Assembly (NCBI GenBank): GCA_016271365.2
Contig: CM057456.1
Coordinates: 613,929,501 to 613,993,500 of the forward strand
Reading direction: 5' to 3'
Length of the DNA stretch: 64,000 bases
Source of the DNA: Neoceratodus forsteri
Lineage: Eukaryota > Chordata > Ceratodontiformes > Ceratodontidae
The position numbers and the translations under genes were made by a program. The first letter of the stretch is position 1, and every line of letters starts with the position of its first letter. Positions 21,531 to 33,106 of the stretch are shown here, one piece after another. The notes beneath the pieces were generated by a model that saw only the letters and a list, made by a program, of their open reading frames with translations, made no database searches and was not told the origin of the DNA.

Positions 21531-22560
21531 CATCAACAATACAGATGAAACCAGGGTGTTCTATCTGTGTCTGGGGTATGGAACTTTGCTGTTCAAATGT
21601 GAGACCACACTTGGATTAAAGAAAGCTATGGAGTGCGTCTCAGCTTTGCTCACCTGTAACATGATGGGGACAGATAACAAAAATTTAATGGTGTTCAGGA
21701 AGCCTGCATTGGCATGTTGTTTCCACAGTGTTCACCACTTTCCAGTGCTGTACAGAAATAACCGTACAGCCTGGATAACCGTGGAGATCTTTACAGTGTG
21801 GCTGCTTGACCAGGATCATCAGTTCAGAGGCTGAAAAATCACTGTTATCCAAAATAATTTTAGTGGACACCCCTTGTTGCAGGACTCTGCAACATCAAGC
21901 TCATCATCTTCCCCACCAATACAATATGCATCATAGAGTCGCACTCGCTTGACATGGGGATAATTTATAGCTTCAAATGGCGTTATGTGAAGCTGATGCG
22001 TGGAAGGCTTCTGGAGAGCCTTGACTCTGAGGAAGAATTAACAGGTGCAACATATGTTAGGAGAATTAGCTTACTGGATGCAGTAAGACTAATGCAGTAG
22101 GTGTGGTCTTGCATTTCCATGGAGACTATCGTACGCTGCTTTGTGATGGGCAGTTTCACCAACCAAGATGCCATATCAGCTGCTGAGGAGGAGGAGGCTC
22201 CCAACCCGTTTCCCAGTGGTATTACCCTTGAGCAACTGGATGAGCTGTACCCTGGGCAGCAACTAAGAACAATCGGAGACAGGGGATGACATCCTGGATC
22301 AGTCTGGCAACCAGACACAGATGCTGAATTAGAGGTAGAAAAGGATGAAACTCATGACAAACAGAGTGTCAAAGTTCAAGTCACTCCAGCAAACATCCAT
22401 GAGGCTCTGTTGACACTACGATGACCAATGGAACAGGCAGAAGATTGTGTTCCACTCCGCAACTTGCTATCCCCAATGGAGAGAAGATGTCAGAGATATG
22501 CAGCATCCAGGAAGAGGCAAACACAAATCTCTGCATTGTTGACATAGAACTACATTTTTT
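21531..22560 (+). pseudogene. pogo/Tigger-type DDE transposase fossil
   Basis: Plus-strand remnant of a Tc1/mariner-superfamily pogo transposase. TDETRVFY at 21,541-21,564 keeps the first Asp (21,544). NNRTAWITVEIFTVWL is the pogo KKAWMT-type block. VIQNNFSGHP at about 21,850 is the second catalytic block with Asp changed to Asn. ICIIESHSLDMGIIYSFK (third Asp, 21,951) corresponds to the Q-P-L-D-Q-G-I box. A C-terminal acidic region (AEEEEAPNPF) follows at 22,170. It has one stop and at least one frameshift. No terminal repeats found. Confidence 0.8.
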
Positions 22561-22668
22561 TAACTTTTGCTTTTAATAAAGATATTGGCCCCATATTCAG
22601 AGCCGGCCAGCTGCACACGCAAACAGGTGTGTCATGCAAAAAGATAGGGCTGGCTGCTCTGGCGCTAT

Positions 22669-22710
22669 ATTCAAACAGATAGCGCAACTGCCTGCGCTAT
22701 CTGTTTGAAT
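22669..22710. repeat. Perfect 18-bp stem-loop inside FB1
   Basis: ATTCAAACAGATAGCGCA, a 6-base loop, then its exact complement. It lies about 80 bp inside the left end. Confidence 0.9.
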
Positions 22711-23344
22711 AGCAGACCATGGTAGCATGGCACACAGCAAGCAGTTACCATGCTTGGTGCAGCGTTACCAGAGTGCTGGACTGAAGATCACCCATAGGGA
22801 TAAAGTGCAGTGCACACTGGTTAATGCCACAGCCCCTATGGGGGATATTGAGCCCACACATGCAGATAAGCCTATTAGGCATGCATGGCACTAAGGGGCC
22901 ATTTGCATGCCCATTATGGGCTCATCTACATGTGAGTGTGGCGGCTGAGTGTGCCAGGCCAGGTCCCCCTTCAAGCCCCGATCCCTGTCCATGTAATAAA
23001 AACAATCATTGGTGGGCCAGTGGTCCCTCCACAGCCTTGATCCCCCAGTATATAAAAAATAAAGGAAGTCCTAGTGGTCTAGTGGTCCCTCCCCTGCCCC
23101 AATCTCTGTACATTTACAAAAAGATGTACATTGGTGGTTCAGTAGTCCCTCTGCAGCCCCAATCCCCTGATATATAAAACATAAATGAAGTCCATGATGA
23201 TCTAGTGGTCGTCCCCCCCGGTTCTCTAGTCACCATCCCGATGGGCTCCAGGTCCCCCCCCCCAAGCCCTGATCCCTGTCCATATAATAAGAACACCACC
23301 ATGGCCCTCCTCACACCACCACGGCCAGCCACCAACTGGACTCT

Positions 23345-23422
23345 CACTGAGTGGGTACAGTAGACAGTACGCGCTCATTAGACCAGTGAGCACGTACTAT
23401 CTACTGTACGTGCTCAGTGACA
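23345..23422. repeat. Central hairpin of FB1
   Basis: CACTGAGTGGGTACAGTAGA... pairs with the mirrored ...TCTACTGTACGTGCTCAGTG across a short loop at about 23,380-23,388, with a few mismatches. It marks the symmetry centre of the element. Confidence 0.85.
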
Positions 23423-24228
23423 GTTCAGTTGGCAGCTGGCTGTGGTGGTGTCAGAAGGGCTGTGCCAGTCATAAGCTCGGGTTGGGTAGGGGAGAGCGAG
23501 GTAGTGGGTCAGTACTTGCCAGGGTGGGGACCACTAGATTACCAGGGTATTGCAGGTTTTGTCAGGACGGCGATCAGAGAATGGGGGGGCACTAGACCAC
23601 CAGGACTTCATTTATTTTTTATATACGGGGGATCAAGGATGCGTAGGGACTGCTGGACCACTGATGTGTATTTTTTTTGTACATGTACAGAGATCAGGGC
23701 AAGGGAGAGACCACTAGACCACCAGGACTTCATTTATTTTTTGTATACTGGGGCTGCGGAGGAACTGCTAGACCACCAATGAGTATGTTTTTTGTACATG
23801 TACAGAGATCGAGACAGAGGAGGGACTGCTGGACCACTAATAATTTTTTAGGTGTACAGGGATCGGGGCAGGGCTGGGACTGCTGGACAACCTGGGTACC
23901 TGTCCCTTGATAGTGCGGAGATGGAGTGTGGCACACCCACCCCCCTCTGTGCGCTGTTAAGGGTTGAGTTTCAGAAGCATTAAACTGTGCCACTGCTGGG
24001 GGCCGTTTAGCACTTCTGAAAATGTTCAGTATTGTGCTGCACCACATATGCATGAGGGATCCCTCCTTTGCATAGGCACAGCACAATATTGTGTGCAACA
24101 GTGCTGTCGGGGGTGCGCCACACATATGTGTCCTTCGAATATGGGCACACTCCCTGACAGCGGCGCTATTCCATGTTAGTGCGGCACAAACCCAGTTTGT
24201 GCCGCACTAACCTTTTGAAAATGGGGCC

Positions 24229-24645
24229 CACTGTTTTTAATCAATGCTCAGCAACACCAAGTCACGAGAAGAGCTTTAATCACTTTCAGCACTTACTGTG
24301 CTGTTTGTATGCTTGCACTAGTGTGTATGCACTAGCATGATTGTACTTGTCATGATGGTTAAAACAACTCTGCTTTTTCATTATACTAGATGCTGTTTAT
24401 AATGAATATCAAAGGTTTAGCCAAATGTGTCCATTATAAGTAAAGCAGCGCATACTGTACTTATTCACTGCTGTGGAAACTCTTAAAAAATGCATAGCTC
24501 AGTCCAAAGCTGTAACCTATCAAAGATCTAGGAAATACTGTATATTGCGAGATCAACTATGTCATTATACTTGGCTAATAGTAAAACTATTAATTGGGGA
24601 CTTTACAAACACTATCATAATGGGACTGTTTACATAAAATTACAT
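24229..24645. other. No feature seen
   Basis: Unique-looking AT-rich sequence between FB1 and the L1-c duplication. It is the original target context that resumes at 32,713. Confidence 0.5.
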
Positions 24646-24660
24646 AAAAAACATAGCCAA
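24646..24660. repeat. Target-site duplication of L1-c, left
   Basis: AAAAAACATAGCCAA, repeated exactly at 32,698-32,712. Confidence 0.85.
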
Positions 24661-24699
24661 AATGGGCGGGCTCGGTCTATGCCTCTTCCTACCAAGCAT

Positions 24700-25240
24700 A
24701 TCCACATCAGAGAGGTACACCTGTCTTAATTCATAAGGACTGCCCCGTACAGGTGGAAAGTGCAGAGCTAGACCCAGAGGGCAGGTATGTGAAACTCATA
24801 GCCCAATATAGGGACATCCCCTGCATAAATATTGAACATGCATGCCCCTAATGCAGATAAGGAAGCTTCCCATTTTATTAAAAAGGTAATGCTGGATGTT
24901 ACAGATTTCAATAGCCACCTGTGCATCCTGGGAGGAGATTTTAATTCCATCTTATCCCCGACACTAGACAGACATGGAGGGGCTATGGGGTCCAAGATAG
25001 GGGCAGCAGGCTCCACCTTCAATAAGCTCAGTCAAACACTAGGACTGTTAGATATTTGGAGATGGGTCAATGGGAACCTGAAAGATTATACCACTACTCC
25101 GATAGACATAATTGCTATACCAGGAGAGATTTGTTGTTTATCCCAGAGGAGTGGGCACATGTTACATCGGGCTGCCAGATACTTCCACGCACTAGCTCTG
25201 ATCATGCTCCTGTAAAATTAACGTTGGACTTGGCCCCTGC
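24700..25240 (+). pseudogene. L1-c endonuclease domain, N-terminally truncated
   Basis: Open at 24,832-25,215: NMHAPNADKEASHFIKK, LGGDFNSILSPTLDRHG (the Asp-x-Asn block of the APE fold), LLDIWRWVNG. A frame change at about 25,060 leads to YHYSDRHN and SSDHAPVKL, the Ser-Asp-His block. The N-terminal Asn and Glu blocks are missing through truncation. Confidence 0.8.
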
Positions 25241-25249
25241 AGCACAGAA

Positions 25250-26800
25250 TTCTGACTGGCATCTAAATGTGGGTCTCTTGAATAATCCAGATTTTAAAGA
25301 TATGGTGGAGTCCACTATCCAGGATTATCTTGTAAACAATCCAAGGGGGACCGCATCCCATGCAATTCATTGGGATGCTTTATAGGCAGTCCTCCGGGGA
25401 GCGATCATAAAGTTTGCAGCCAAACTGAAGAGGAAAAGAGCATACAACGTGAGGGAGTTGGTGCTGGAATTAGAAGAACTGGAGTTTCAACACAAACTTA
25501 CCTTAAATTCAGAGGTCAAGTGGGCAGCAGAGGAGAAAAGGAACCTTCTAACAGTTCACATCACTGCCCAGATGAAGGGGAGTTATAGGCAAGTTAGACA
25601 ACAGTACTATGAATGTGGTAATAGGGCAGGGAAGTTGTTAGCAGCCCCTCTGAGAGTCCAATAGGCAAGCAGACTAGTACTGCAGCTGAGAGACAATACA
25701 CAGGGAAGTGGTAAAACTAGCTGCCTAGGGGACATAACAAATATATTTGCCAAGTACTATGAGTCTCTATAGCAACAGGAGGAAATCCCAGACTACCAGA
25801 TAGGTATTGAAACCTTTTTTGAGGGACTTGCACTTCGCACTCTTCCCCCAACAATCCCAAGAAATGTTAGAAGGAGCCACCATGAGTGGGGAACTGAAAG
25901 ACCAGATAGGGAAGCTGAAAACTGGTAAATCTCCTGGTCTAGACAACTTCACCCCAGAATTTTCTAAAAAGTTTGAGGAAGTACTTCTCCCAGTACTTCT
26001 ACCAGTCTGTCAGGAGGTAATGGGGGACACCACCTTCATGGCAGTTAGCTCAAATCTCCGTACTGCATAAGGAGGGTAAAGATCCTCTGGAATGTGGATC
26101 ATATCACTCCATTTCTCTACATAACATAGATCTAAAATTGTTTACTGGCCTGTTAGCCAATAGATTACAGGCAGCAATCCCACAGTTAATTCATGAGGAC
26201 CAAATGGGATTAATTTCAGGAAGGGTCCTTACGGATAACATCAGGAGGCTCCTTAACATTATTTCCACCTAGAAAACTCCAAAACAATTCCAGATAGCAA
26301 TATCCATGGATCCAGAAAAGGCATTTGATAGGGTTAACTGGCATTTTCTAAAAGCCTTCATGGAAAAAATGCAATTCAGCCCTAAATGTCTGAAGGTTAT
26401 TTCCCAGTTGTATAGGAACCCTAAGGCCCTGGTAAGGGTAAATGGCATCAGCTCAGAGTTTTTCCCCCCTGACCCGTGGTACACGACAGGGGTGCCCTTT
26501 GTCCCCCCTTTCTTTTTTCCCCTGTGCTTGGAGCCCTTGGCCACTAAGGTACAGAGTAGCTTGGAAATACGGGGAGTAATGGCAGGTGGGGTCGAACATA
26601 AACTGTCTCTGTATGCGGATGACTCCATATTTTTTATGTCCTCTCCAGAGACATCGCTGCCTCCATTGATGCTTATGTTACACTCATTTGGTGAGCTTTC
26701 AGGTTGTAAAATCAACCTGCCAAAATCAGAAGCATTGGTACTGAGTGGTAAGACCTCCAAGCAATTTGACCAGATATTTCTATTCAAATAGGCCCTCAGA
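25250..26800 (+). pseudogene. L1-c linker and reverse transcriptase
   Basis: The linker has coiled-coil-like RELVLELEELEFQHKL and RQQYYECGNRAGKLLA. RT: IGKLKTGKSPGLDNFTPEF (25,900), then several stops, MDPEKAFDRVNWHFL (26,306; catalytic Asp), FPPDPWYTTGVPFVPPFFFPLCLEPLA (degenerate RQGCPLSP box), and LSLYADDSIFFMSSPE with intact YADD at about 26,610. Stops at about 25,383, 25,662 and 26,068 make it dead. Confidence 0.85.
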
Positions 26801-28640
26801 AATCAAATTCAATATTTGGGTATTCGGGTATCTCCAGATTTCTCAAAACTCTTTAGCATCAATTATGGCAAATTATGGAAGGCCTTGGAGAGAAATATGG
26901 CTAGATGGCACCTTTTACCCCTCTCCTTGGTCGGGAGAGTAAATGTTATAAAGATTAATATTCTGCCCCATCTCCTTTTCCTATTCCAGTGCCTCCCTAT
27001 AAGAGTCCCTCTCGCCTTTTGGCACAAACCTGAGAAACAAATTCATAAATTTGTATGGAATAATAAAAAAATGAGGGTGGCTCAGAAAATACTACAACTA
27101 CCTAAGAAGTAGGGGACCTAGCTCTCCCAAATCTGTACCTGTACTACCTGGCAGCTCAGGTGTCTCTGCTTTTCACATGGACCAAGCAGAGACTTTCCTC
27201 ACAATCATACCTCTCAACCTCCTGCCTCATAAATCAGGGACAAGGCTTAAAAATATCAGGGACAAAGGACCAAAATCAGGGACACATCTTCAAAATTGGA
27301 GGTATCCACTCAAGGAGCTGGTAGAATAAGGGGCTTAGTGTAAAATGCATTTTCTAAGGAAGAACAAGTCTGTAACTTCAATGTTTGACATTATTTTGTG
27401 CTTACAACCTCCACTATTTGGTCACAGAAACACAGTTTTTAGGAGGGACAGATTAAAATTTTGAGGCAAAATCAGGGACTTCCCTGAAAATCAGGGACAG
27501 TTGAGAGGTATGCTCACAATGGTATCAGATAGAAAATGCAACACTGGGGTACAGACCTCTGTTCACACCGATATTGACAGAAACCCCCTACAGATTACAA
27601 AAGAACACTCATTAGCAGGTGGGTAAAACATGGGCTCTATGTCATTAACAAGGTGAGAAAAATCTCACACACACTCCTAATGGTGTGGGCCCTCTGTCCC
27701 TCATCAGGTATGAGTCTGACTTCCCCACCCTGGACTTAAATTATGCCAGATGGAGAAACACAGGGAATCACTAGGTTTACACAGCTCTTGGACGGGAACA
27801 AATGTATAACCTTCCAAAGAGCAAAGGAAAAGTTTAACTGGCCAAACAGGGAATTTCTTAGATATATGTAAGCAAGGCATTTCATTGAGTCAGAGGATCA
27901 CTTGACTCAACTCACTAGGGCACCATCAGGATGGGAAACCTTCTTGTATAACATTATAGGGATCGCTGGACCAGTGAAATATATTTGAAGGGTTTACAAG
28001 TTACTGCACCAGAGTGCAGGGGGATCTTTGAGGACCCACAAGGAAACTTGGGAAAGAGAAGCAAACAAGAGCACCAATGAGGCAAACTGGGTGCATTAAT
28101 TGAAATGGAGATGGAAGGCGACCTCAGCGTCAATATGGTGTGAGTACTTCTGGAAAGTGCTCATCCGGTATTTTCATACCCCCACCATTACACAACATTA
28201 TACCTCTACTAAATCTGTAGCTTGTTGGAGGTCCTGTGGACAGAGGGGCAGCCACTGGCACATCTCCTGGGGATGCCTGCAGATACAGCAGTACTGGAGG
28301 GCAGTGCAGGGGGCAGTTCAGAGCATAACCGGAATACTCATCCCTTTGGAGGTTGAGGAGTGGGTCCTGGGGCTTCCCACAGCAACACACCGGGGGGGGA
28401 TATGTGGAATACTCCTGACATTGATTGTGGTAGCTCTAAAATGTATCACAGCAAAGTGGCTTCAGCCTGAACCTCCAGTACTAGAGGACTGGGTTAGAAG
28501 GATGCAAGAGGTCCTCATAATGGAAGCACTGACTGCAAGACTTTGGTTAAAGTTTGATAAATACGAAGCTAAATGGAGAGGTTGGGAGGTCTGGAAATTG
28601 TAAAGAGAAAGTGTACCTGGAACTTCAACCCAGGCATCAG
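26801..28640 (+). pseudogene. L1-c C-terminal region with zinc knuckle
   Basis: 26,816-27,112 reads YLGIRVSPDFSKLF-type thumb text, ARWHLLPLSLVGRVNVIKINILP and FVWNNKKMRVA. It is split by the MITE. 28,100-28,603 carries the end of ORF2 with CWRSCGQRGSHWHISWGCLQIQQYW, a C-x3-C...H...C knuckle typical of L1/Tx1 ORF2, then 90 further residues to the stop at 28,601. Confidence 0.8.
27206..27512. mobile_element. 307-bp hAT-like MITE
   Basis: 13-bp perfect terminal inverted repeats, CATACCTCTCAAC and GTTGAGAGGTATG, and an exact 8-bp target duplication CTCACAAT at 27,198-27,205 and 27,513-27,520. The 8-bp duplication points to the hAT superfamily. Five or so copies of (A)ATCAGGGAC lie near the two ends, possible transposase-binding repeats. 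No ORF. It splits the L1-c ORF2, so it is younger than L1-c. Confidence 0.88.
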
Positions 28641-28937
28641 GGTAAACTAGGGAAAGGGTTAATAAATAACTGTAGGGTGAAGGTTGGTGCCCTTTGACAA
28701 AAAGAATTTTAGGATATGACTTAACTCATTGATAATAGACAATGTATGAGGGGGGTAGGTGTGTGCAGCTAATAACTGGGCCATGTTGGGCCCTAAGATT
28801 TTATGTCTTGTATTTATTACTTAAAAGTTTTCCTTTTTAGCAGTAAAACCAACTGATACATTCCAGTCCCAGGTAACTGGGTGGTTCCTTATGACGAATG
28901 ACAGCAGCTTACCAATATCTTTTTATACTGATACATT

Positions 28938-28957
28938 TTCTCTCTTTCCTTTCTTTT
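28938..28957. repeat. Target-site duplication of L1-d, left
   Basis: TTCTCTCTTTCCTTTCTTTT, also exactly at 32,500-32,519. It is pyrimidine-rich, so chance similarity is slightly easier than for a complex sequence, but 20 of 20 bases match. Confidence 0.85.
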
Positions 28958-29374
28958 TTTTTTAAACTTTATTTAAAGAAATTTTTCTTAAACTATACGT
29001 ACAACACATAAAATTGCTTGATAACTGGTTATACAGTTAATTCTTTATATTCTTAAAATAAATCCATGTACAGAGAATCCTATATCCCTACTTTATTCTT
29101 AATTTATATAAGAGTTTATACTTTACAATAATCAACCCCAAACTTGTTGTCCCATACCCTCTTCCTCCACAGTCCATGTACTTCTCCTTCATAGTGGTCC
29201 ATCCAATTTATGGTATAAAATCAGATCTCAATGGTGTTATGTAGATAACCCATCTCCTCCACATTGTTTCGAATTGATCTATTTGTTTATTTAATAGAGC
29301 TGTTATCTTTTCCATTTATATAACTCCATCACTTTGTCCTGCCAGATTTTTATTATAGGAGAATTCTCATTCAG

Positions 29375-30600
29375 CTAGTTTCTGGTTATAGCTTTCTTAG
29401 AGGCCAATATGAAGTATTTTATTAATTTTCTTGACTGCTTATCTTTACAATCTGCAGGAAGTGTCAGAAAAAAGTACATAGACCGGGACAGGGTCCAGGT
29501 GGGATTCCACATCTGTCTAAGGGCCTCCTGAAGATTTAATTTGAATCCTGCTAGTCCAGGGCATAGCCAGAAAATATGTGCATGTGAAGCAGGTGAATAT
29601 CCACACTTCCCCCAGCATCCTGCATCAAAATCTCTTTTGAAGTTGACTTGTATTGCAGGGAATCTAAAAAATCTGGTAGTCAGTTTCCATGTGAATTCTT
29701 TCCACATCTTAGATGTGACCCCTGATTGTATATGACTAACATGTTTTTCCCAATAATCCTTCAAGACTGGAGTCTCTAAGTCTCTTTCCCATGCCTTTCT
29801 TATTGACTCTAAACTGTCTATTTCTAGCTCTTTAAGGGCAGTATATAGGATTGAAATTAGGTGTGAGTTAGGGGCGCCTGAAACATAAGGTTGACACACA
29901 AGGGGTATGGTTCCTCTGTCCAGCACCCTCCTGATAATGTTTTTATAAAATTCCTAACCTGAAAGTATCTAAATCTCTCCTCCCTAGTAATTTCATATTT
30001 ATGTTCTAAGTCCAGCTGGGTTATCATTGTCCACTGTTGAACAAATTGCCCCACTAAATGAAGTCCCTGTCTTTCCCACCTCCGGTATCCCAAATCCAGT
30101 TTGGCAGGAAGAAATTGATCCACCCAGGGCAGGGAGAACAACAATGGTCTCCATCTGTCCAGCTTTTTTGTAAACAAAATCTTCCTCCATGTCTTAACAG
30201 TAGTCCTAGTGTATGGATTGTCTAATTCTTCTAGGTCAATGTTAGGAGGGTTGGCTAATAGAAGTCTGTTAAGTTGCCCAAGGTCCTCCTCCCACTTTTC
30301 TAAAGTTTTCCATGTGGCTTATATGTTCCTTATCTAACCAGTATAGAACAATTCTTAGTCGAGCTGCCATATAATATAATCTTATATTGGGTAGTGCAAG
30401 GCCCCCCTTATTTTTTGAAAGTTGAAGTATGATATATCTAATTCTAGGTTTCCAGGAGTCCCATATGTAACGTGATATTGATCTGTTAATGTTTTTAAAG
30501 AATCCCTCTGGAACCTGAATTGGCAGAGTCTGGGCCAAATAAAGGAGTTTTGGTAGTATGACCATTCTAATTGCTTCTGTTCTCTGGATTAATGGTAATA
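29375..30600 (-). pseudogene. L1-d ORF2 C-terminal region
   Basis: 30,269-30,565: VILPKLLYLAQTLPIQVP, ISRYIWDSWKPRIRY, LSKNKGGLALPNIRLYYMAA (the KGGLGLPN box). 29,857-30,177: LPWVDQFLPAKLDLGYRRW. 29,375-29,926: GKCGYSPASHAHIFWLCPGLAGFKLNL, the C-terminal knuckle with HIFWLCP. Open frames of 98, 106 and 183 residues separated by frameshifts. Confidence 0.85.
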
Positions 30601-31750
30601 CTTTCCATCTCTACATTTCAGAAATAATATTCTGTTTTAAGGGGTTATAGTTAAGACCATATAGTATCTCCTCTGATAATCCAGTCTGTACTGTCAGATA
30701 TTTTAAATGAGTCAGGTTCCATTGAAATGGGTAAGTTGCTAATGTTTTTGGGGAGGGTTCATAATTTACTCTTAATACCTCCGTTTTAGTGGAGTTAATT
30801 TTGTATCCAGCTAGGTGACCAAATTAATTACGTAGGCGCTAGAGAGGTTCTAGTGATCTCTCTGGGTCAACTAAATAGATCAACAGATTGTCTGCATACA
30901 ACGCTAGCCTGTGCTCATCTCCCCCCACTCACAGCCCATTTATTGATGTGTGTTGCCTAATAGCCTGGGCTAATGGCTCCAGATAAAATGCAAAGAGCAT
31001 GGGGGATAAGGGGCAGCCTTGTCTGGTTCCCCGTCGTAATGGTATGGGGGCCGTAATAGAGCCATTAATCTTTATGTATGCCTGGGGTCTGAGTATATAT
31101 TTGTTATAAGTCTTCTGAAACCTAATGGGAGTCCCACTCTCTCCAAAACTGCCGTCAGGAATGGCCACGCCACCCGGTCTCTGCATCTAAGCTAAGAAGT
31201 AAGAATGGTGCCCCCGACCGGGTGGCGTGGTGTAGCAGGTGAAGAGTTTGTTTTATATTATCCTGGGTCTGTCTCCCCAGGATAAATCCTGCCTGGTATT
31301 AGTCTATAAGTTGGGGTAAAAGGGACTCTAATCTTCTTGCTCTTATAGAGGCAAATATTTTGTAATCAATATTAAGAACTGATATTGGACGATATGAAGT
31401 ACAGTTTGTACGATCTTTTCCTGGCTTTAAGATGCTGGACATGCATGCATACCTCCATGTATCTGGTATACTTTTGACTTCCTGAATGGAACGGCATGCT
31501 GTTGTCAATGCTGGAATTATTTAAGCTTTAAATGTTTTATAAAAGTCTCCCGTATACCCATCGGGCTCCAGGCTTTTGAATGTCTTAAGGTTAGTGATGA
31601 TTGTTATAAACTTCTGCTCCTTGATGGGTCTATTTAGAGTTTGTTGCTGGGCTTGCCTAATGCACGTGAGATTAAAGTTTGATAGGAAAGCACCAGTGGC
31701 CTCCAAATCAGTTTCTTGTTTGGGAGTGTATATGTTTTTGTAAAAAGTTC
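30601..31750 (-). pseudogene. L1-d reverse transcriptase
   Basis: 31,521-31,706: LKTFKSLEPDGYTGDFYKTF (fingers). 31,299-31,508: SYRPISVLNIDYKIFASIRARRL. Between 31,190 and 31,300 the segment holding motif A is disturbed, so the first catalytic Asp is not clearly seen. 30,929-31,186: INGSITAPIPLRRGTRQGCPLSPMLFAFYLEPLA, an intact box. At about 30,880-30,910 the active site reads LYADNLLIY, YADN in place of YADD. Confidence 0.82.
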
Positions 31751-31783
31751 AAAAACCTAATTTTATCAGGTAGGGTAGGTTTG

Positions 31784-32499
31784 TCAGTTTTTCTGTATAG
31801 GGTCCCTGATTCGAGTGATGTTCCCCTGCGTCTGTTGTTTTCTTAACCTATGGGCTAGTAATCTTGTGACTCTAGGGCCTCTGTCATAGTACTTCTGGCG
31901 TATAAATTGCAAGGCTTGTTCTGTTCGTATATCTAAAATATTTTGGATCTGTTCTTTTGTAGCCTGTAATAAAGAGAAAGCTCCAGCGTCACCTGTAGCA
32001 TGTTGGTTTTGCAGATCTTTAAGTTGGGATTGTAATTTGTCCATTCTTTCTTGTTGCTGCTTTTTATATGCGGCCAATGGCCATGTATTTTATCATGTCC
32101 CCCTAAGTACTGCTTTTAAGGTGTCCCATCTGATACATTCTGAGATCTCCGGAGTAGCATTCTCTCACGGTATCTGGGGGATCCTTTCTTCTACCATGTT
32201 TCTAAAATCTTTTATATTTAACAAATAGTTGTTAAATCTCCATAAAGAATCTTTTCTTTCCGTTTCCCAGTCTACTACCAGGAGTAAAACTGAGTGATCT
32301 GATAGGGATGATGGGGTCTGTATGCACTCCCTTACCTTACAATAATGCTCTTTGGTAACATGGAAATAGTCTATTCTTGTGTATATTCCATGAGGGGCTG
32401 AGCAGCGTGTATACCCTCTTTGGTTTGGATGTTGTGAGCGCCAGGCGTCCACCCATCCCACCTCTGAGCAGTACGTTCGTGCTGCTTTTTGTATGGAGG
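31784..32499 (-). pseudogene. L1-d endonuclease C-terminus and linker
   Basis: The 32,165-32,539 frame holds DAWRSQHPNQRGYTRCSAPHGIYTRIDYF and SSLSDHSVLLL, the last third of the endonuclease with the Ser-Asp-His block. Residues before 32,499 (MSMFFCTKERKERTSI) come from the flanking L1-c, not from L1-d. 31,784-32,077 is the Gln-rich helical linker (QQERMDKLQSQLKDLQNQHA) ending in KYYDRGPRVTRLLAHRLRKQQ. Confidence 0.82.
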
Positions 32500-32519
32500 T
32501 TCTCTCTTTCCTTTCTTTT
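32500..32519. repeat. Target-site duplication of L1-d, right
   Basis: Second exact copy of the 20-bp sequence; L1-c 3' UTR resumes after it. Confidence 0.85.
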
Positions 32520-32697
32520 GTACAAAAGAACATACTCATTCATAGCTGGACTGAAGGAAAACCTAAGAAATTAAGAGGCACGAAACTCATGCTCATATGT
32601 ACTTTGACACTATTTACAAAATCTTTTAGTTGTGTAACACATGAGAGTATGTATGAATTGCTGTTGGCCGATGTCAAATAATAGAGCGGAGTTTAAA

Positions 32698-32712
32698 AAA
32701 AAACATAGCCAA
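32698..32712. repeat. Target-site duplication of L1-c, right
   Basis: AAAAAACATAGCCAA following the L1-c poly(A). Confidence 0.85.
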
Positions 32713-33106
32713 GACAACTATGAATGGCGTTGTTCATACAAAGCATATTAAAAGAACAAATCTTTATGAAACAATGGTTGGTTTCAATGATTTAGATTAA
32801 CAATACCACCATATATATTGAAACTAACATACAGTGGGTAAAGCAACGTCAGCCAGATGTAGTAAATATTTTACTCAACCTCAGATCACCTAATGTGACT
32901 GTTTATTGGAATCATTTTTGTTGTGGCATCTGTACCAAGGTAATAAATGATGATAGAGACATGACTGAAGACACATAAATCATAGCAAAATTAGATGAAT
33001 CAAAATTTGACAAACTACAATCAAGGGGAAAAGGGTTAAAGGAGTCTGGGTTTACAGAGCAATCAAGCTTGAAGCAAAATATGTTTTTTTAATGCTGTGC
33101 AGACCA
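32713..33106. other. No feature seen
   Basis: AT-rich sequence without recognisable domains. It may be part of whatever older element the Penelope-like RT at 34.5 kb belongs to, but I cannot show it. Confidence 0.45.

Larger units (their letters stand above)
22587..24228. mobile_element. Foldback DNA element FB1 (1.64 kb)
   Basis: Terminal inverted repeat GGCCCCATATTCAG at the left and its imperfect complement TTGAAAATGGGGCC at the right (24,215-24,228). The two halves are imperfect inverted copies: ACTTCATTTATTTTTTATATA at about 23,605 and 23,730 answers TATATAAAACATAAATGAAGT at about 23,170. The arms meet at a hairpin at 23,345-23,422. Each arm also contains tandem units of about 80-110 bp built on GGTCTAGTGGTCCCT. 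No coding capacity. FB2 is a relative. Non-autonomous DNA transposon is my reading; no target duplication is evident and the superfamily is unknown. Confidence 0.8.
28958..32499 (-). mobile_element. L1/Tx1-like LINE L1-d nested in L1-c 3' UTR
   Basis: Minus-strand LINE of 3.5 kb. The T run at about 28,955-28,963 is its tail. ORF2 reads down from 32,499, where it is truncated inside the endonuclease. The duplication of 20 bp bounds it. It is a different subfamily from L1-c: both have similar architecture, but little nucleotide identity is visible. Confidence 0.88.
24661..32697 (+). mobile_element. L1/Tx1-like LINE L1-c with two nested insertions
   Basis: Plus-strand LINE, 5'-truncated in the endonuclease and bounded by an exact 15-bp target duplication. 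Its own sequence is 24,661-27,205, 27,513-28,957 and 32,500-32,697. The tail GAGTTTAAAAAAAAA at 32,690-32,703 is its poly(A). The MITE (27,206-27,512) and L1-d (28,958-32,499) came later. Own length is about 4.2 kb. Tx1/L1 assignment is from the endonuclease (GGDFNSILSPTLDR) and RT style. Confidence 0.85.
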
